Positions 1-8,981 are shown, counted from the first letter of the stretch. The stretch is DNA of 64,000 bases from Glycomyces sambucus (GCF_900102815.1 NZ_FNGF01000003.1:372001-436000); one strand, 5' to 3'. Notes: generated from the sequence alone by a model not told the origin. A program made the numbers and translations.

Positions 1-51
1 CTATCGTGCAGACGGCGGCGGCCCGCCCCGTCCCGACATCCGAGGAGCGAC

Positions 52-837
52 GTGGACCGCTACGCCCGGTGGAACACCCTGCTGGAGATCCTCGCAGAGA
101 CCGGACGCATCACAGTGGAGGGTGCGGCCGAACGGCTCGGCGTCTCGCAGGCGACGATCCGGCGCGACTTCGACCAGCTCTCCCAGCAGCAGATGATCAC
201 CCGCACCAGGGGCGGCGCGGTCGCCGGCGGCATCTCCTACGACCTGCCGCTGCGCTACAAGACCGCCCGGCACGTGGAGGAGAAGCACCGCATCGGCACC
301 GCCGCGGCCGGCCTCGTCAGCCCCGGGCAGGTCATCGCCCTCAACGGCGGCACCACGATCACCGAGGTGGCCCGGTCCCTCGCGATGCGCACCGACCTCG
401 TCGCCACCCCCGGCTCGACCGGGCTGACGATCGTCACCAACGCGCTCAACATCGCCAACGAGCTCATCGTGCGGCCCCACCTCAAGGTGGTCGTCGTCGG
501 CGGCGTCGTGCGGCCGCAGTCCTACGAGCTCATCGGGCCGCTCGCGGCGCCGATCCTGCGCGAGATCACGCTCGACATCGCGTTCCTCGGCGTCGACGCC
601 ATCGACCACAAGCTCGGCGCGACCAGCCACCACGAGGGCGAGGCGGCGATCAACGCCCTCATGGCCGCGCGCGCCCGCAAGGTGGTCGTCATCGCCGACG
701 GCTCCAAGATCGGCGGCCACGCCTTCGCCCGCATCTGCCCCACCGACCGCGTCCACACCCTCGTCACCGACGGCAACGCCCCCGCCGACCAGCTCCGCGG
801 CTTCGAAGAGGCCGGCATCCGCGTCATCGTGGTCTGA
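52..837 (+). CDS. DeoR/GlpR-family transcriptional regulator
   Basis: A 261-residue protein with the DeoR architecture. An N-terminal winged helix-turn-helix (about residues 6-60, including VSQATIRRDFDQL, the usual DeoR recognition-helix wording) precedes a DeoRC sugar-phosphate sensor domain with GGTT and GVDAID-type blocks. Such proteins repress sugar or glycerol catabolic genes and are released by a phosphorylated sugar. The GTG start at 52 follows a GAGGAG ribosome-binding site. A strong hairpin after the stop isolates it from the opposing folate operon. Its target is not evident. glpD lies 5 kb away, so a GlpR-like role is possible but not shown. Confidence 0.9.
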   Translation: MDRYARWNTLLEILAETGRITVEGAAERLGVSQATIRRDFDQLSQQQMITRTRGGAVAGGISYDLPLRYKTARHVEEKHRIGTAAAGLVSPGQVIALNGGTTITEVARSLAMRTDLVATPGSTGLTIVTNALNIANELIVRPHLKVVVVGGVVRPQSYELIGPLAAPILREITLDIAFLGVDAIDHKLGATSHHEGEAAINALMAARARKVVVIADGSKIGGHAFARICPTDRVHTLVTDGNAPADQLRGFEEAGIRVIVV

Positions 838-856
838 GACGCGGTCTCCTTCGCCC

Positions 857-903
857 GCATACTGAAGCGGGGCCGCCCATCGGGCGGCCCCGCTTCAGTA
901 TGC
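857..903. terminator. Bidirectional intrinsic terminator-like hairpin
   Basis: A perfect 22-bp inverted repeat (857-878 and 882-903) with a 3-nt loop sits exactly between the stops of the converging DeoR gene and the leftward permease gene. Both strands lack a long U tract, as is common in high-GC actinomycetes. Confidence 0.85.
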
Positions 904-908
904 AGGTA

Positions 909-2162
909 TTACCGGGCCGCGGTGGTGGCGTCCGGGAGGGTGGGTTCGAAGAGGCCGGTGCCGTCGTTGTCGTAGGGGGACATCTCGGCGGTGTCGGACT
1001 CGACGTCGGCATACTCCTTGGGGCGGCCGAGGCGGTCGAGGCCGAAGGAGACGAAGAGGCCGAGGAGGAGCAGGCCCGCGTAGACCGCGCCGGTCCACTC
1101 CATGAACCGCTCGTCGAGGCTCGCCCACACCAGGGACAGCGACCACACCGCGACCGCGGCGAGGACCGTGCCGAAGACGCCACCGCGCCGGCCCCACGGG
1201 CTGGTCCCGGCCAGGAACACCACGATGAGCACCTGCGGCCCGAGCACGAGCGCGTCGGGGCTGGCCTGGAACATCCCGGCGACGCCGGTCTCCAGCGCGA
1301 ACACCGCCGGCAGGAACCCGGCGAGCGCGCCGAGCAGCAGCGCCAGGAACGTCCCGCCCAGCAGCACGGCCACCGAGCCGCCCTCGCGGTCGCCTGTGCC
1401 GTCCGCCGCGCCCTTGACGCGGCTGAATCGGTCGCGCACCGCCGGGACCAGGCCGAGGAGCCCGCCCGCGATCGACAGGGCCGCCGCGCCGAGGAAGAGC
1501 CAGAGCGCACCCGGGTCCGTCCAGGTGCCGGCCCCGTCGGCGCCGACCGCGCCCGAGAGCTTGCCCAGGGCCGCGAAGGATCCGGCGATGACCACCAGGG
1601 AGGCGACGCCCGCGAGCCAGGCGGGGATGCGCAGGACCACGGTGAGGATCGTGAACAGGACCGCGAGCACCGCCGCGGCGCCGGCCGTGTAGGCCAGGCC
1701 CACCAGGGGGTTGTCGCCCACGAACAGCTCCGGCAGCGCGATCACCAGTCCGGGCATGGCCGGGACGGCGAGGTTCACCGCGCCCAGGCGCAGCGTCAGC
1801 GCGAAGCCGGTGGCGAGCAGCAGCAGCGGCGTGAGCGCGGCGAGCTGGCCCTCGACGGCGTCGAACGTGACGGCGCCGCCGAGGATCTCCTCGCGGCGCT
1901 GGTAGACCAGGAACAGCGCGTTCAAGGTCAGCAGCAGGAGGATGGCCTCCCAGACGAACTGGAAGACCACCCGGTCCCGCGCGGGCGGGGCGGCCTCGGC
2001 GTAGCCGACGGTCACCGCGGGCCGGCCCGCGAACGGGTCGACCGGCTGGGCGCTCATGTTGTCGACCCCGTTGCCGATGGCGGGCAGGCCGGGGCTCGCG
2101 ATGTCGAGCCGCTGGGTCTGGTCCAGCGCCTGGTCGTCGCGGTCGGGCGGTACGTACGTCAT
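909..2162 (-). CDS. RbsC-like (BPD_transp_2) ABC permease homologue, second of a pair
   Basis: A 417-residue polytopic membrane protein with a soluble N-terminus of about 65 residues and a charged C-terminal tail. Two blocks are typical of ribose/branched-chain-type ABC permeases: LRLGAVNLAVPAMPG (compare the family's G-x-x-DLSVG helix) and GTSPWGRRGGVFGTVLAA (compare LGGTSLFGGRGT). The start is ATG 2162 behind AGAGGA. It is the last gene of a leftward run that begins at folB and lies 36 bp after a paralogous permease. No ABC ATPase or solute-binding protein is adjacent, so substrate and function are unknown. The permease assignment rests on these motifs only. Confidence 0.7.
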   Translation of the reverse strand: MTYVPPDRDDQALDQTQRLDIASPGLPAIGNGVDNMSAQPVDPFAGRPAVTVGYAEAAPPARDRVVFQFVWEAILLLLTLNALFLVYQRREEILGGAVTFDAVEGQLAALTPLLLLATGFALTLRLGAVNLAVPAMPGLVIALPELFVGDNPLVGLAYTAGAAAVLAVLFTILTVVLRIPAWLAGVASLVVIAGSFAALGKLSGAVGADGAGTWTDPGALWLFLGAAALSIAGGLLGLVPAVRDRFSRVKGAADGTGDREGGSVAVLLGGTFLALLLGALAGFLPAVFALETGVAGMFQASPDALVLGPQVLIVVFLAGTSPWGRRGGVFGTVLAAVAVWSLSLVWASLDERFMEWTGAVYAGLLLLGLFVSFGLDRLGRPKEYADVESDTAEMSPYDNDGTGLFEPTLPDATTAAR

Positions 2163-2198
2163 GATCGATGTCCTCTACGGGGTAGTGAGGGCGGTGGG

Positions 2199-3470
2199 TC
2201 AGCGGCCGTAGCGGCGGTCGGTGTCGAAGCGGGTCCCGTACCCGTCGCGCAGGTCGTCGAAGGCCCCGGAGGCCCCGAACGGGTCCGCGGCGGGCGCGGC
2301 CTTGGGGATGCCGCCGGTGGTCCGGATGCCGCCCGTGTTCGTCCACGGGTCGCCGCCGGAGCCGAGGTCGGCCAGGTCCTCGTCGTAGCGCTCGTAGGAG
2401 CCGGTGTCGCGCGGGTCCTCGTCGCGCAGGTCGTCGACCGACCCGGCGCGGGAGGTCGAGGCGGCCTCGACCTCGTCGACCTGGTTCATGGCCTCCACGA
2501 GGCGGGTCACGAGGAACCCGGCGACGATGGCGCCAAGCGCGATCCAGCTCGGGTCGAAGCTCCAGCCGCGCGCCTCGGCGAGCCACATGAGGCCCAGGAC
2601 CAGGAGCGCGGCGAACACGGTGCCGCACACGCCGCCGCGGCGGCCCATGAGGCTGGTCCCGCCCAGGAGCGCCGCGCCGAGCGCGAGCACCGTGAGCAGG
2701 ATCGGGTCGGGGAGCCCGGCGGCGCCCGCGTCGGGCACCGAGGTCCAGGCGGTGACGACGCCCGCGGCGCCCGCGAGGGACGAGGAGAGCAGCACGCCGA
2801 GGAACACCAGTCCCCCGCGCCCGTGCCGCTCGCCGGCCGGGGTGTCGCGGATCGGGGCGAGCCGCGCGCGGATGCCCGCGAACGCGCCGATCAGGCCCAG
2901 GAACAGCGAGATGCCCGCCGCGCCGGCGAGCGCGGCGAGGGCGCCGGTGCCGGGCAGTTCGGCGAGGGAGAACGCTCCCGGGTCGCCGGAGGTGCCGGCC
3001 CACAGGCCGATCGCGCCGCCGACGGCGCCGCTCGCGGCCCAGCCGGGGGCGCGCAGCCACGCGGTGAGGGTGGCGAGGACGATGCCGGTGAACGCGGCCG
3101 CGCCGAGGCCGACGGCGAGCGCCATGGCGGAGCCGGAGCCCGACGCGTCGACGAACATCCACGCCGCGAGCAGCGCGATCGGTCCGACGGCGAGGTTGAC
3201 GGCGCCGACGCGCAGCGACACGGCCATCGCGCAGGCGAGCATGACGACCGGCGCGAGCGCGGCGGTGAACGCGGTGAAGCCGCCCTCGGCGAAGGGCCCG
3301 CCGGTGGAGCGGGTGAGGGCGAACAGCACGCCGCCGCCGAGGAGCAGCAGGCCGATCTCCCAGACCACGTGGACGGCCATGCGGTCGGGGGCGGTGTCGT
3401 CGCCGCCCGCCGGGACGGTCTTCATCTGCGAGGTCGTGTCGCCGCTTCGGGATGGGGAGTCGAATTTCAT
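2199..3470 (-). CDS. RbsC-like (BPD_transp_2) ABC permease homologue, first of a pair
   Basis: A 423-residue polytopic membrane protein, paralogous to the next gene. It carries LRVGAVNLAVGPIALLAAW and LGGTSLMGRRGGVCGTVFAA, the two signature regions of ribose-type ABC permeases, followed by an Asp/Arg-rich cytoplasmic tail of about 100 residues (YERYDEDLADLGSGG). I chose ATG 3470 (MKFDSPS) because GAGGTG lies at a good distance; a GTG at 3479 is also in frame. It sits 79 bp after DUF3180. The lack of an ATPase or binding protein and the acidic tail are unusual for the family. Confidence 0.7.
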   Translation of the reverse strand: MKFDSPSRSGDTTSQMKTVPAGGDDTAPDRMAVHVVWEIGLLLLGGGVLFALTRSTGGPFAEGGFTAFTAALAPVVMLACAMAVSLRVGAVNLAVGPIALLAAWMFVDASGSGSAMALAVGLGAAAFTGIVLATLTAWLRAPGWAASGAVGGAIGLWAGTSGDPGAFSLAELPGTGALAALAGAAGISLFLGLIGAFAGIRARLAPIRDTPAGERHGRGGLVFLGVLLSSSLAGAAGVVTAWTSVPDAGAAGLPDPILLTVLALGAALLGGTSLMGRRGGVCGTVFAALLVLGLMWLAEARGWSFDPSWIALGAIVAGFLVTRLVEAMNQVDEVEAASTSRAGSVDDLRDEDPRDTGSYERYDEDLADLGSGGDPWTNTGGIRTTGGIPKAAPAADPFGASGAFDDLRDGYGTRFDTDRRYGR

Positions 3471-3549
3471 GGGGCGCACCTCTAAACGCGCGAGCTATTG
3501 GGGATATGGGGGGATGGGTCCGGCGCTGCGGGGTCGGTTCGGGGTCGGG

Positions 3550-4107
3550 TCAGGGTCGGTCGGGGCGGTCGTCGTCGCGGTCCTGCGGGGGGATTCGGCA
3601 GGAGTGCTCGAGCCAGACCGCGGCCGCGGTGAGCACGGCGCACGCGACGGTGCCGAGCACCGCCGGGGGGAGGTCGTCGGCGGCGGCGGTGAGGCGTCCT
3701 GCCTGGACCGCCAGCCACACGGTGAAGCCGAGGTACGCGCCGAAGAACGCGGCCCCGGCGATCGAGGCGGCCTTGCCGAGGACGGCGAAGCGGGCGATCT
3801 GGAGCGCGTGCTCCGGACCGTCCAGCCGTCCGGGGGCGGGCGACGGGTCGCTCCCGTCGATCGCGGCCGCTTGGAGGCGCTTCTTGTTGGGGCGCAGCGC
3901 CTTCCGGGTGGTCCAGGCGAGCCAGGCGAGGAGCGCGGCGAGGGCGAGGACGACCACGGAGTTGTACCAGGCGAGGTCGGGGGCCCGCTGGTAGAAGCGG
4001 GCGACGAGGAGCAGCGTGAACGCGGCCCCGACGAGTGCCGCCACCGCGAGGGTGGACGGCGAGGTCGGTCGAAGGCTCGGGCTCGGACCGTGCTTCCCGT
4101 CACTCAT
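3550..4107 (-). CDS. DUF3180 family membrane protein
   Basis: A 185-residue protein with four predicted membrane helices (about residues 18-37, 46-64, 108-130 and 145-165). The size, topology and position right after folK match the actinobacterial DUF3180 family, which regularly follows the folate genes. The start codon ATG 4107 overlaps the folK stop by 8 bp, so translational coupling is likely. No biochemical function is established for the family. Confidence 0.8.
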   Translation of the reverse strand: MSDGKHGPSPSLRPTSPSTLAVAALVGAAFTLLLVARFYQRAPDLAWYNSVVVLALAALLAWLAWTTRKALRPNKKRLQAAAIDGSDPSPAPGRLDGPEHALQIARFAVLGKAASIAGAAFFGAYLGFTVWLAVQAGRLTAAADDLPPAVLGTVACAVLTAAAVWLEHSCRIPPQDRDDDRPDRP

Positions 4108-4621
4108 GATGCTCTGACCATATCGGGTGAAGTCGGCGGAGCGCGCGCGCGTCCGCCGCCACGGTCTCGTCGCGTAGCAGGTCCCTCACGCGGCCCTTCC
4201 CGGGCAGCTCCGCGTCGCGGTCGACGGCGAACCACGGGACCAGGACGAACGCCCGCAGGTGCGCGAGCGGATGCGGCAGCCGCAGGTGCGGCTCGTCGGA
4301 GCGGACGGGGCCGGCGCCGTCCCACACCGCGATGAGGTCGACGTCGAGGGTCCGCGGGCCGTAGGGGCGCTCGGGGTCGCGCACGCGCCCGGCCTCGGCC
4401 TCCAGGCGCTGCCCGAGCGCGAGCCAGTCCTGTGCGGAGCGCTCGGGGTCGTCGGCGATGACGGCGATGTTGTAGTAGGCGGGCTGCTCGTCGTCCCCGC
4501 CCCACGGCGGCGTCTCGTACACCTCCGAGACCGCGGCGGGGGCGACGGCCGCGATGGCGGCGCGCAGGGCGGCCTCGCGGTCGCCGAGGTTGGAGCCCAT
4601 GCTGAAGACGACCCTGCTCAC
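4100..4621 (-). CDS. folK: 2-amino-4-hydroxy-6-hydroxymethyldihydropteridine pyrophosphokinase
   Basis: A 173-residue HPPK that transfers pyrophosphate from ATP to hydroxymethyldihydropterin before condensation with p-aminobenzoate in folate synthesis. MGSNLGDRE near the N-terminus is the family's substrate-binding start. RPYGPRTLDVDLIAVWD with the following LPHP is the PROSITE-type HPPK signature carrying the Mg-binding Asp pair. The GTG start at 4621 overlaps the folB stop codon (GTGA), a classic coupled arrangement. Confidence 0.95.
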   Translation of the reverse strand: MSRVVFSMGSNLGDREAALRAAIAAVAPAAVSEVYETPPWGGDDEQPAYYNIAVIADDPERSAQDWLALGQRLEAEAGRVRDPERPYGPRTLDVDLIAVWDGAGPVRSDEPHLRLPHPLAHLRAFVLVPWFAVDRDAELPGKGRVRDLLRDETVAADARALRRLHPIWSEHHE

Positions 4622-4983
4622 GGTGCGCTCCGCTCGATGGTGACGGCGACGTCGGCGAACCGCTGGTTGATCGGCGCCTGCGGCTTGTGGACGGTGACCT
4701 GAACCGAGTGGACGCCGTTGAGGGCGAGGCACGCGGCGGCGAGGCGCTCGGCGAGGGTCTCGATGAGGTCGACCGGCTCGCCCGCGACGATCTGGGCGAG
4801 CGTGTCGGCGAGCGCGCCGTAGTCGACGGTGTGCTTGAGGTCGTCGGTGGCGGCGGCGAGCGCGGTGGAGGTGCGGAGGGAGACGTCGACGATGAAGTCC
4901 TGCCCGGCGTCCCGCTCGAAGTCGAAGACGCCGTGGCGCCCGTGGACGCGCAGTCCGGTCAGGGTGATCAGGTCGGTATCCAC
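4618..4983 (-). CDS. folB: Dihydroneopterin aldolase
   Basis: A 121-residue FolB that converts dihydroneopterin to hydroxymethyldihydropterin and glycolaldehyde. The characteristic LTGLRVHGRHGVFDFERDAGQ opening is present in the first 35 residues, as is VDYGALAD with the later ETLAERLA and VTVHKPQAP blocks; the Lys of VHKP is the expected catalytic lysine. The GTG start at 4983 precedes VDTDLITL. It is the first gene seen of the leftward folB-folK-DUF3180-permease run. folP and folE are not adjacent on this side. Confidence 0.95.
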   Translation of the reverse strand: MDTDLITLTGLRVHGRHGVFDFERDAGQDFIVDVSLRTSTALAAATDDLKHTVDYGALADTLAQIVAGEPVDLIETLAERLAAACLALNGVHSVQVTVHKPQAPINQRFADVAVTIERSAP

Positions 4984-5030
4984 GCGCCCGAGCCTACTCG
5001 AATCCGACGTGGAGTCGAGGAAGGACGATC

Positions 5031-5870
5031 TCAGGGGGTTTCGGCCGCCTCGACCGCGACCGCGGCCTCCAGGGGGACCTCCGGCAGGCGCGGCTCGGGC
5101 ACGGCGGCGGGCGGCTCCGGCTCGGCTGCAGTCACCCCGGCCGCTGTCACCCCGGACGCCCCCGCCATGACCGCCTCCACCCCGGCTGCCTCCACCCCGG
5201 CTGCCTTCACCACGACCGCGGCGGCCGCCGCGGGGGTGCGGGCCGCGCGGCGCGCGACGGCGCGGGCGCGCACGAAGTACCACGTGGCGACGGCGAGCAC
5301 CGCGCCCGCGAGGAGGATCGGCAGCAGCCGCAGGTTCGCATCGAACCAGTGCAGGAGCTCGCGGTACTCCGCGTCGGGGTCGAACAGCAGCACCGCCGCG
5401 ATGGCGGCGGCGACCACGCCCGCGCCCGTGAACAGGCCCGACTTCCACCACAGGCCCAGGCTCAGGCGCCGCGCGAGGATCCCCGCGGCGTCGAAGATCC
5501 GCTTGGCGCGCAGCGCCCTGATGGTCCCGAGCAGGTACGCCAGGCGCAGCACCTGCGCGCCGCCCGCGGCGAGCACGAGGCTCACCAGGGTCAGCGCGCA
5601 CACCGCGAGCATCCACTTGTGCCGCCACAGCCAGTCGCGCTTGTGCTCGGCCGCGAACAGCAGCACCACCGACTCGAACCACAGGACGGCGCCCGCCGCC
5701 CAGCCGATCGCCTTGCCCGCGAACGCGACGTTCCCGTCGGTCCAGACGGTGAGGAACACGGCGGGGATGGAGGCGGCCACCGCCACGATGACCGGGACCC
5801 GCAGCTTGTACTGGAGGAACCGGGCGACGACGGTGAGCTTGTCCGGGCGCGAGGGGGGGTGCGTGCTCAC
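5031..5870 (-). CDS. Membrane protein resembling a voltage-sensor/ion-channel transmembrane domain
   Basis: A 279-residue protein with about five hydrophobic helices between residues 24 and 205. The middle carries the Arg-spaced segment GAQVLRLAYLLGTIRALRAKR, reminiscent of an S4 voltage-sensor helix, following FAAEHKRDWLWRHKWMLAVC. The C-terminal 75 residues are an Ala/Val/Glu/Pro-rich low-complexity tail with repeated AAGVEAAGVEA and VTAAGVTAAEPEPP motifs. No clear pore-loop filter is visible. The GTG start at 5870 has GGAGG only 2-3 nt upstream, so initiation may be weak or further inside. Function is unknown; a channel or sensor is an inference. Confidence 0.55.
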   Translation of the reverse strand: MSTHPPSRPDKLTVVARFLQYKLRVPVIVAVAASIPAVFLTVWTDGNVAFAGKAIGWAAGAVLWFESVVLLFAAEHKRDWLWRHKWMLAVCALTLVSLVLAAGGAQVLRLAYLLGTIRALRAKRIFDAAGILARRLSLGLWWKSGLFTGAGVVAAAIAAVLLFDPDAEYRELLHWFDANLRLLPILLAGAVLAVATWYFVRARAVARRAARTPAAAAAVVVKAAGVEAAGVEAVMAGASGVTAAGVTAAEPEPPAAVPEPRLPEVPLEAAVAVEAAETP

Positions 5871-5939
5871 CCCTCCAATTTACGCGCCGAGTGCGCGGAG
5901 ACCGGTGTCAGCCCAGCTCGCTGCACGTATCGTGAACGC

Positions 5940-7703
5940 ATGCGCACGCCCGCCTCGTGGACCCGGTCCCAGGCCGGCCGCCTCTCCCCGGAGCGGCGGC
6001 GGGCGGATCTGGAGCGGCTGGGACGCGACGTGTTCGACGTGGTCGTGGTCGGCGGCGGCGCCACCGGCGCCGGGGCGGCCCTCGACGCGGCCTCCCGGGG
6101 CTTGAAGACCGCCCTGGTCGAGGCCCGCGACCTGGCCTCGGGCACCTCCTCGCGGTCGAGCAAGCTCGTCCACGGCGGCCTGCGCTACCTGGAGCAGCTC
6201 GAACTCGGCCTGGTCCACGAGGCCCTGACCGAACGCGGCCTCCTCGCCGGGAGCCTCGCCCCCCACCTCGTGCGGCCCGTGCCCTTCCTCCTGCCGCTCA
6301 AGGGAATCTGGGAGCGGGGGTACTACGGCGCGGGCGTCGCCGCCTACGACGTGCTCGCCACCGCGATGAGCCTCGGATCGGCCGGCGCCGGCCGCGGGGG
6401 CCTGCCGTGGCACCGGCACCTGTCGCGGGCGGGCGCGCTGCGCGCGTTCCCCGACCTGGACCCGCGAGTGCGCGGCGCGATCCGCTACTACGACGCCCAG
6501 GTCGACGACGCCCGCCTCGTGGTGGCGCTGGCGCGGACCGCCGCGTCGCTCGGCGCCGCCGTGGTCACCTCGGCCCAGGCGGTCGGGTTCGCGCGCGAAG
6601 GCGGGCGGCTCTCGGGCGTGGAGGTCCTCGACGTCGAGTCGGGGACGAAGCGGACCGTGAAGGCGCGCACCGTGGTCTGCGCGGCCGGGGTCTGGAGCGA
6701 CGAGCTCGCGCGGATGCTCCCCGAGCGCACCGGCATGGCGGTCAAGGCGTCGAAGGGCGTGCACCTCGTGCTCCCCGGCGCCGCGATCCGGGGCTCGGCG
6801 GGCATCATCTCGAGGACGAAGTGGAGCGTCCTGTTCATCATCCCGTGGGACCGGCACTGGCTCATCGGGACCACCGACACCGAATGGGACCTCGACCCCG
6901 CGCACCCCGCGGCCTCCGCGAGCGACGTCGCGTACCTGCTCCAGCAGGCCAGCGACGTCCTCGGCCGCCGCCTCGACGTGTCCCAAGTGGAGGGCGTCTA
7001 CGCGGGCCTGCGCCCGCTCCTGCGCGGCGAGACCGAGGAGACCTCGAAGCTCAGCCGCGAGCACGCCGTCGTCCGGCCCGAACCGGGGCTGTACTTCATC
7101 GCGGGCGGCAAGCTCACCACCTACCGGATCATGGCCAGGGACGCGATCGACGCCGCCGCCGCGCACCTCGGCCCCGACGTCCCCGCCAGCGGCACCCACC
7201 TCCTCCCCCTCCTCGGCGCCGACGGCTACGCGGTCTACTGGGACAACCGCGCACGGATCGCCAAGCGCGCCAAGACCTCCGTCGCCACGGTCGAGCACCT
7301 GCTGCGCCGCTACGGGTGCCTCGCGCCGCAGCTGCTGGCGATGATCGCCGAGCAGCCGCAGCTCGCCCGGCCCCTCGCCGACAGCGAGTACCTGCGCGCC
7401 GAGGTCGTCTACGCGGCCCGCTACGAGGGCGCGCTGCACCTCGACGACCTGCTCACCCGGCGCCTGCGCCTCTCCATCGAGTCCTTCGACCGCGGCACCC
7501 GCGCGGCCATGGACGCCGCCGCGCTCGCCGGGGCCGTCCTCGGCTGGGAGGACCCCCGCCGCGCCCTCGAAGTCGAGACCTACCTGCACCGCGTCGACGC
7601 CGAGCGCCGCTCCCAGCAGCAGCCCGACGACGACGCCGCCGAGACCGCCAGGCTCGCCGCCGTCGAGCTGCGCCGCCTCGCCCGCGCCCGGCCCATCGGC
7701 TAG
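5940..7703 (+). CDS. glpD: FAD-dependent glycerol-3-phosphate dehydrogenase
   Basis: A 587-residue GlpD that oxidises sn-glycerol-3-phosphate to dihydroxyacetone phosphate and passes electrons to quinone at the membrane. The dinucleotide-binding motif VVVGGGATGAGAALDAASRG lies at about residues 34-53. SSRSSKLVHGGLRYLE, the family signature, follows at about 73-88. The FAD-closing region GGKLTTYRIMARD and the C-terminal helical cap are intact. The start ATG 5940 gives MRTPASWT; longer in-frame readings upstream overlap the divergent membrane gene. It stands alone and is followed at once by tRNA-Arg. Confidence 0.95.
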   Translation: MRTPASWTRSQAGRLSPERRRADLERLGRDVFDVVVVGGGATGAGAALDAASRGLKTALVEARDLASGTSSRSSKLVHGGLRYLEQLELGLVHEALTERGLLAGSLAPHLVRPVPFLLPLKGIWERGYYGAGVAAYDVLATAMSLGSAGAGRGGLPWHRHLSRAGALRAFPDLDPRVRGAIRYYDAQVDDARLVVALARTAASLGAAVVTSAQAVGFAREGGRLSGVEVLDVESGTKRTVKARTVVCAAGVWSDELARMLPERTGMAVKASKGVHLVLPGAAIRGSAGIISRTKWSVLFIIPWDRHWLIGTTDTEWDLDPAHPAASASDVAYLLQQASDVLGRRLDVSQVEGVYAGLRPLLRGETEETSKLSREHAVVRPEPGLYFIAGGKLTTYRIMARDAIDAAAAHLGPDVPASGTHLLPLLGADGYAVYWDNRARIAKRAKTSVATVEHLLRRYGCLAPQLLAMIAEQPQLARPLADSEYLRAEVVYAARYEGALHLDDLLTRRLRLSIESFDRGTRAAMDAAALAGAVLGWEDPRRALEVETYLHRVDAERRSQQQPDDDAAETARLAAVELRRLARARPIG

Positions 7704-7717
7704 ACTCGGCTCTCGTC

Positions 7718-7790
7718 GCCCCAGTAGCTCAGGGGATAGAGCGTCGGTTTCCTAAACCGTGCGTCGCAGGTTCGAATCCTGCCTGGGGCA
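7718..7790 (+). tRNA. tRNA-Arg (anticodon CCU)
   Basis: A cloverleaf can be drawn: acceptor GCCCCAG/CTGGGGC, D-arm GCTC/GAGC, anticodon loop TTCCTAA (anticodon CCT at positions 34-36), T-arm GCAGG-TTCGAAT-CCTGC and discriminator A at 7790. CCA is encoded at 7791-7793. It reads the rare AGG arginine codon. Confidence 0.95.
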
Positions 7791-7887
7791 CCACCAGACC
7801 TCCCCGACCGGGCCGCGCCCGCCCTCCCGAGCGTCCAGGCACCGGCCGCGGCCGGGTCCATCGGTCTCGGCGAGAGGGGAGCGCGGC

Positions 7888-8859
7888 ATGAAGGTCGTCG
7901 TCATCGGAGGCAGCGGGCACATCGGGACGTACCTCGTCCCCCGGCTCGTGCGCGCCGGCCACCAGGTGGTCAACATCAGCCGCGGCACCCGCACCGCCTA
8001 CGCCGACGCGCCCGAGTGGCGCGAGGTCGAGCAGGTCGCCGCCGACCGCGAGCGCCAGGACGCCGAGGGCGTCTTCGGCGACACCGTTGCAGACTTGCGC
8101 CCCGACGCGGTCGTCGACCTCGTCTGCTTCACCCTCGACTCCGCGACCGCCCTGGTCGAGCGCCTCCGCGGCGCCACCGGGCACCTCCTCCACTGCGGCA
8201 CCGTGTGGCGCTACGGCCCCAGCCGCAAGTCCCCCATCGCCGAGGGCGAGGGCACGGCGCCGTTCGGCGAGTACGGGATCGAGAAGGACCGCATCGCCCG
8301 CATGCTCAAGGCCGAGACCGAGGGCGGCGGCCTCGCCACCACCTCGCTGCACCCAGGCCACATCGTCGGCCCCGGCTGGCACCCGATCGGACCGGTCGGC
8401 AACCTCGACCCCGGGGTCTGGCGGACCCTCTCGGCCGGGCGGCCCCTGCGCGTCCCCGGCGACGGCGCCGAGACCATGCACCACGTGCACGCCGACGACG
8501 TCGCCCAGGGCTTCGAGCTCGCGATCGCCCACCCCGAGGCCGCGCGCGGCGAGGACTTCCACGTCGTGGCCCCCACCGCGCTGAACGTCCGCGGCTACGC
8601 CCAGATCGCCGCGGGCTGGTTCGGGCGGGAGGCGGTCCTGGAGAGCGCCACCTGGGACGAGTTCCGCGCGGGCACCACCGAGGAGCACGGCCGGACCGCC
8701 TGGGAGCACCTGTACCGCAGCCACTGCCTCTCCATCGAGAAGGCCCGCACCCTGCTCGGCTACGCCCCCGCGTACCAGCCGGAGGCCGCGGTCCTGGAGT
8801 CGGTGCGCTGGCTCGTGGCGCACGGCGGGCTCGAGGTCGAGGGCGACCTGGTCGCCTGA
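7888..8859 (+). CDS. NAD(P)-dependent epimerase/dehydratase-like SDR
   Basis: A 323-residue extended or atypical short-chain dehydrogenase. The Rossmann motif VVVIGGSGHIGTYLVPRLV is at the N-terminus, and the GTVWRYGPS segment lies where the catalytic Ser/Thr sits, but the usual YxxxK is not obvious (EYGIEKDRI is the nearest candidate). A substrate region around LHPGHIVGPGW and a C-terminal HVHADDVAQGF block resemble nucleotide-sugar epimerase-like proteins. ATG 7888 follows AGAGGGGAG; longer readings would run through the tRNA. The substrate is unknown. Confidence 0.8.
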   Translation: MKVVVIGGSGHIGTYLVPRLVRAGHQVVNISRGTRTAYADAPEWREVEQVAADRERQDAEGVFGDTVADLRPDAVVDLVCFTLDSATALVERLRGATGHLLHCGTVWRYGPSRKSPIAEGEGTAPFGEYGIEKDRIARMLKAETEGGGLATTSLHPGHIVGPGWHPIGPVGNLDPGVWRTLSAGRPLRVPGDGAETMHHVHADDVAQGFELAIAHPEAARGEDFHVVAPTALNVRGYAQIAAGWFGREAVLESATWDEFRAGTTEEHGRTAWEHLYRSHCLSIEKARTLLGYAPAYQPEAAVLESVRWLVAHGGLEVEGDLVA

Positions 8860-8981
8860 GGTCCGGGACTTCCGGGGTGACTTCCGGATGAGGTTCCGAA
8901 ACGTCCCGATAATCGTTGACGCGCCCGCGCGGCCGTGCCGATACTGATCGCATCGAATCTCCTCGATCGACTGGAGGACGC

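Noticed and set aside
6..3485. Very long open frame on the plus strand through the DeoR and permease genes
   Set aside because: It runs antisense to two membrane-protein genes with family motifs, has Arg/Gly/Glu-rich composition and no recognisable domain. Such frames are common in GC-rich DNA.
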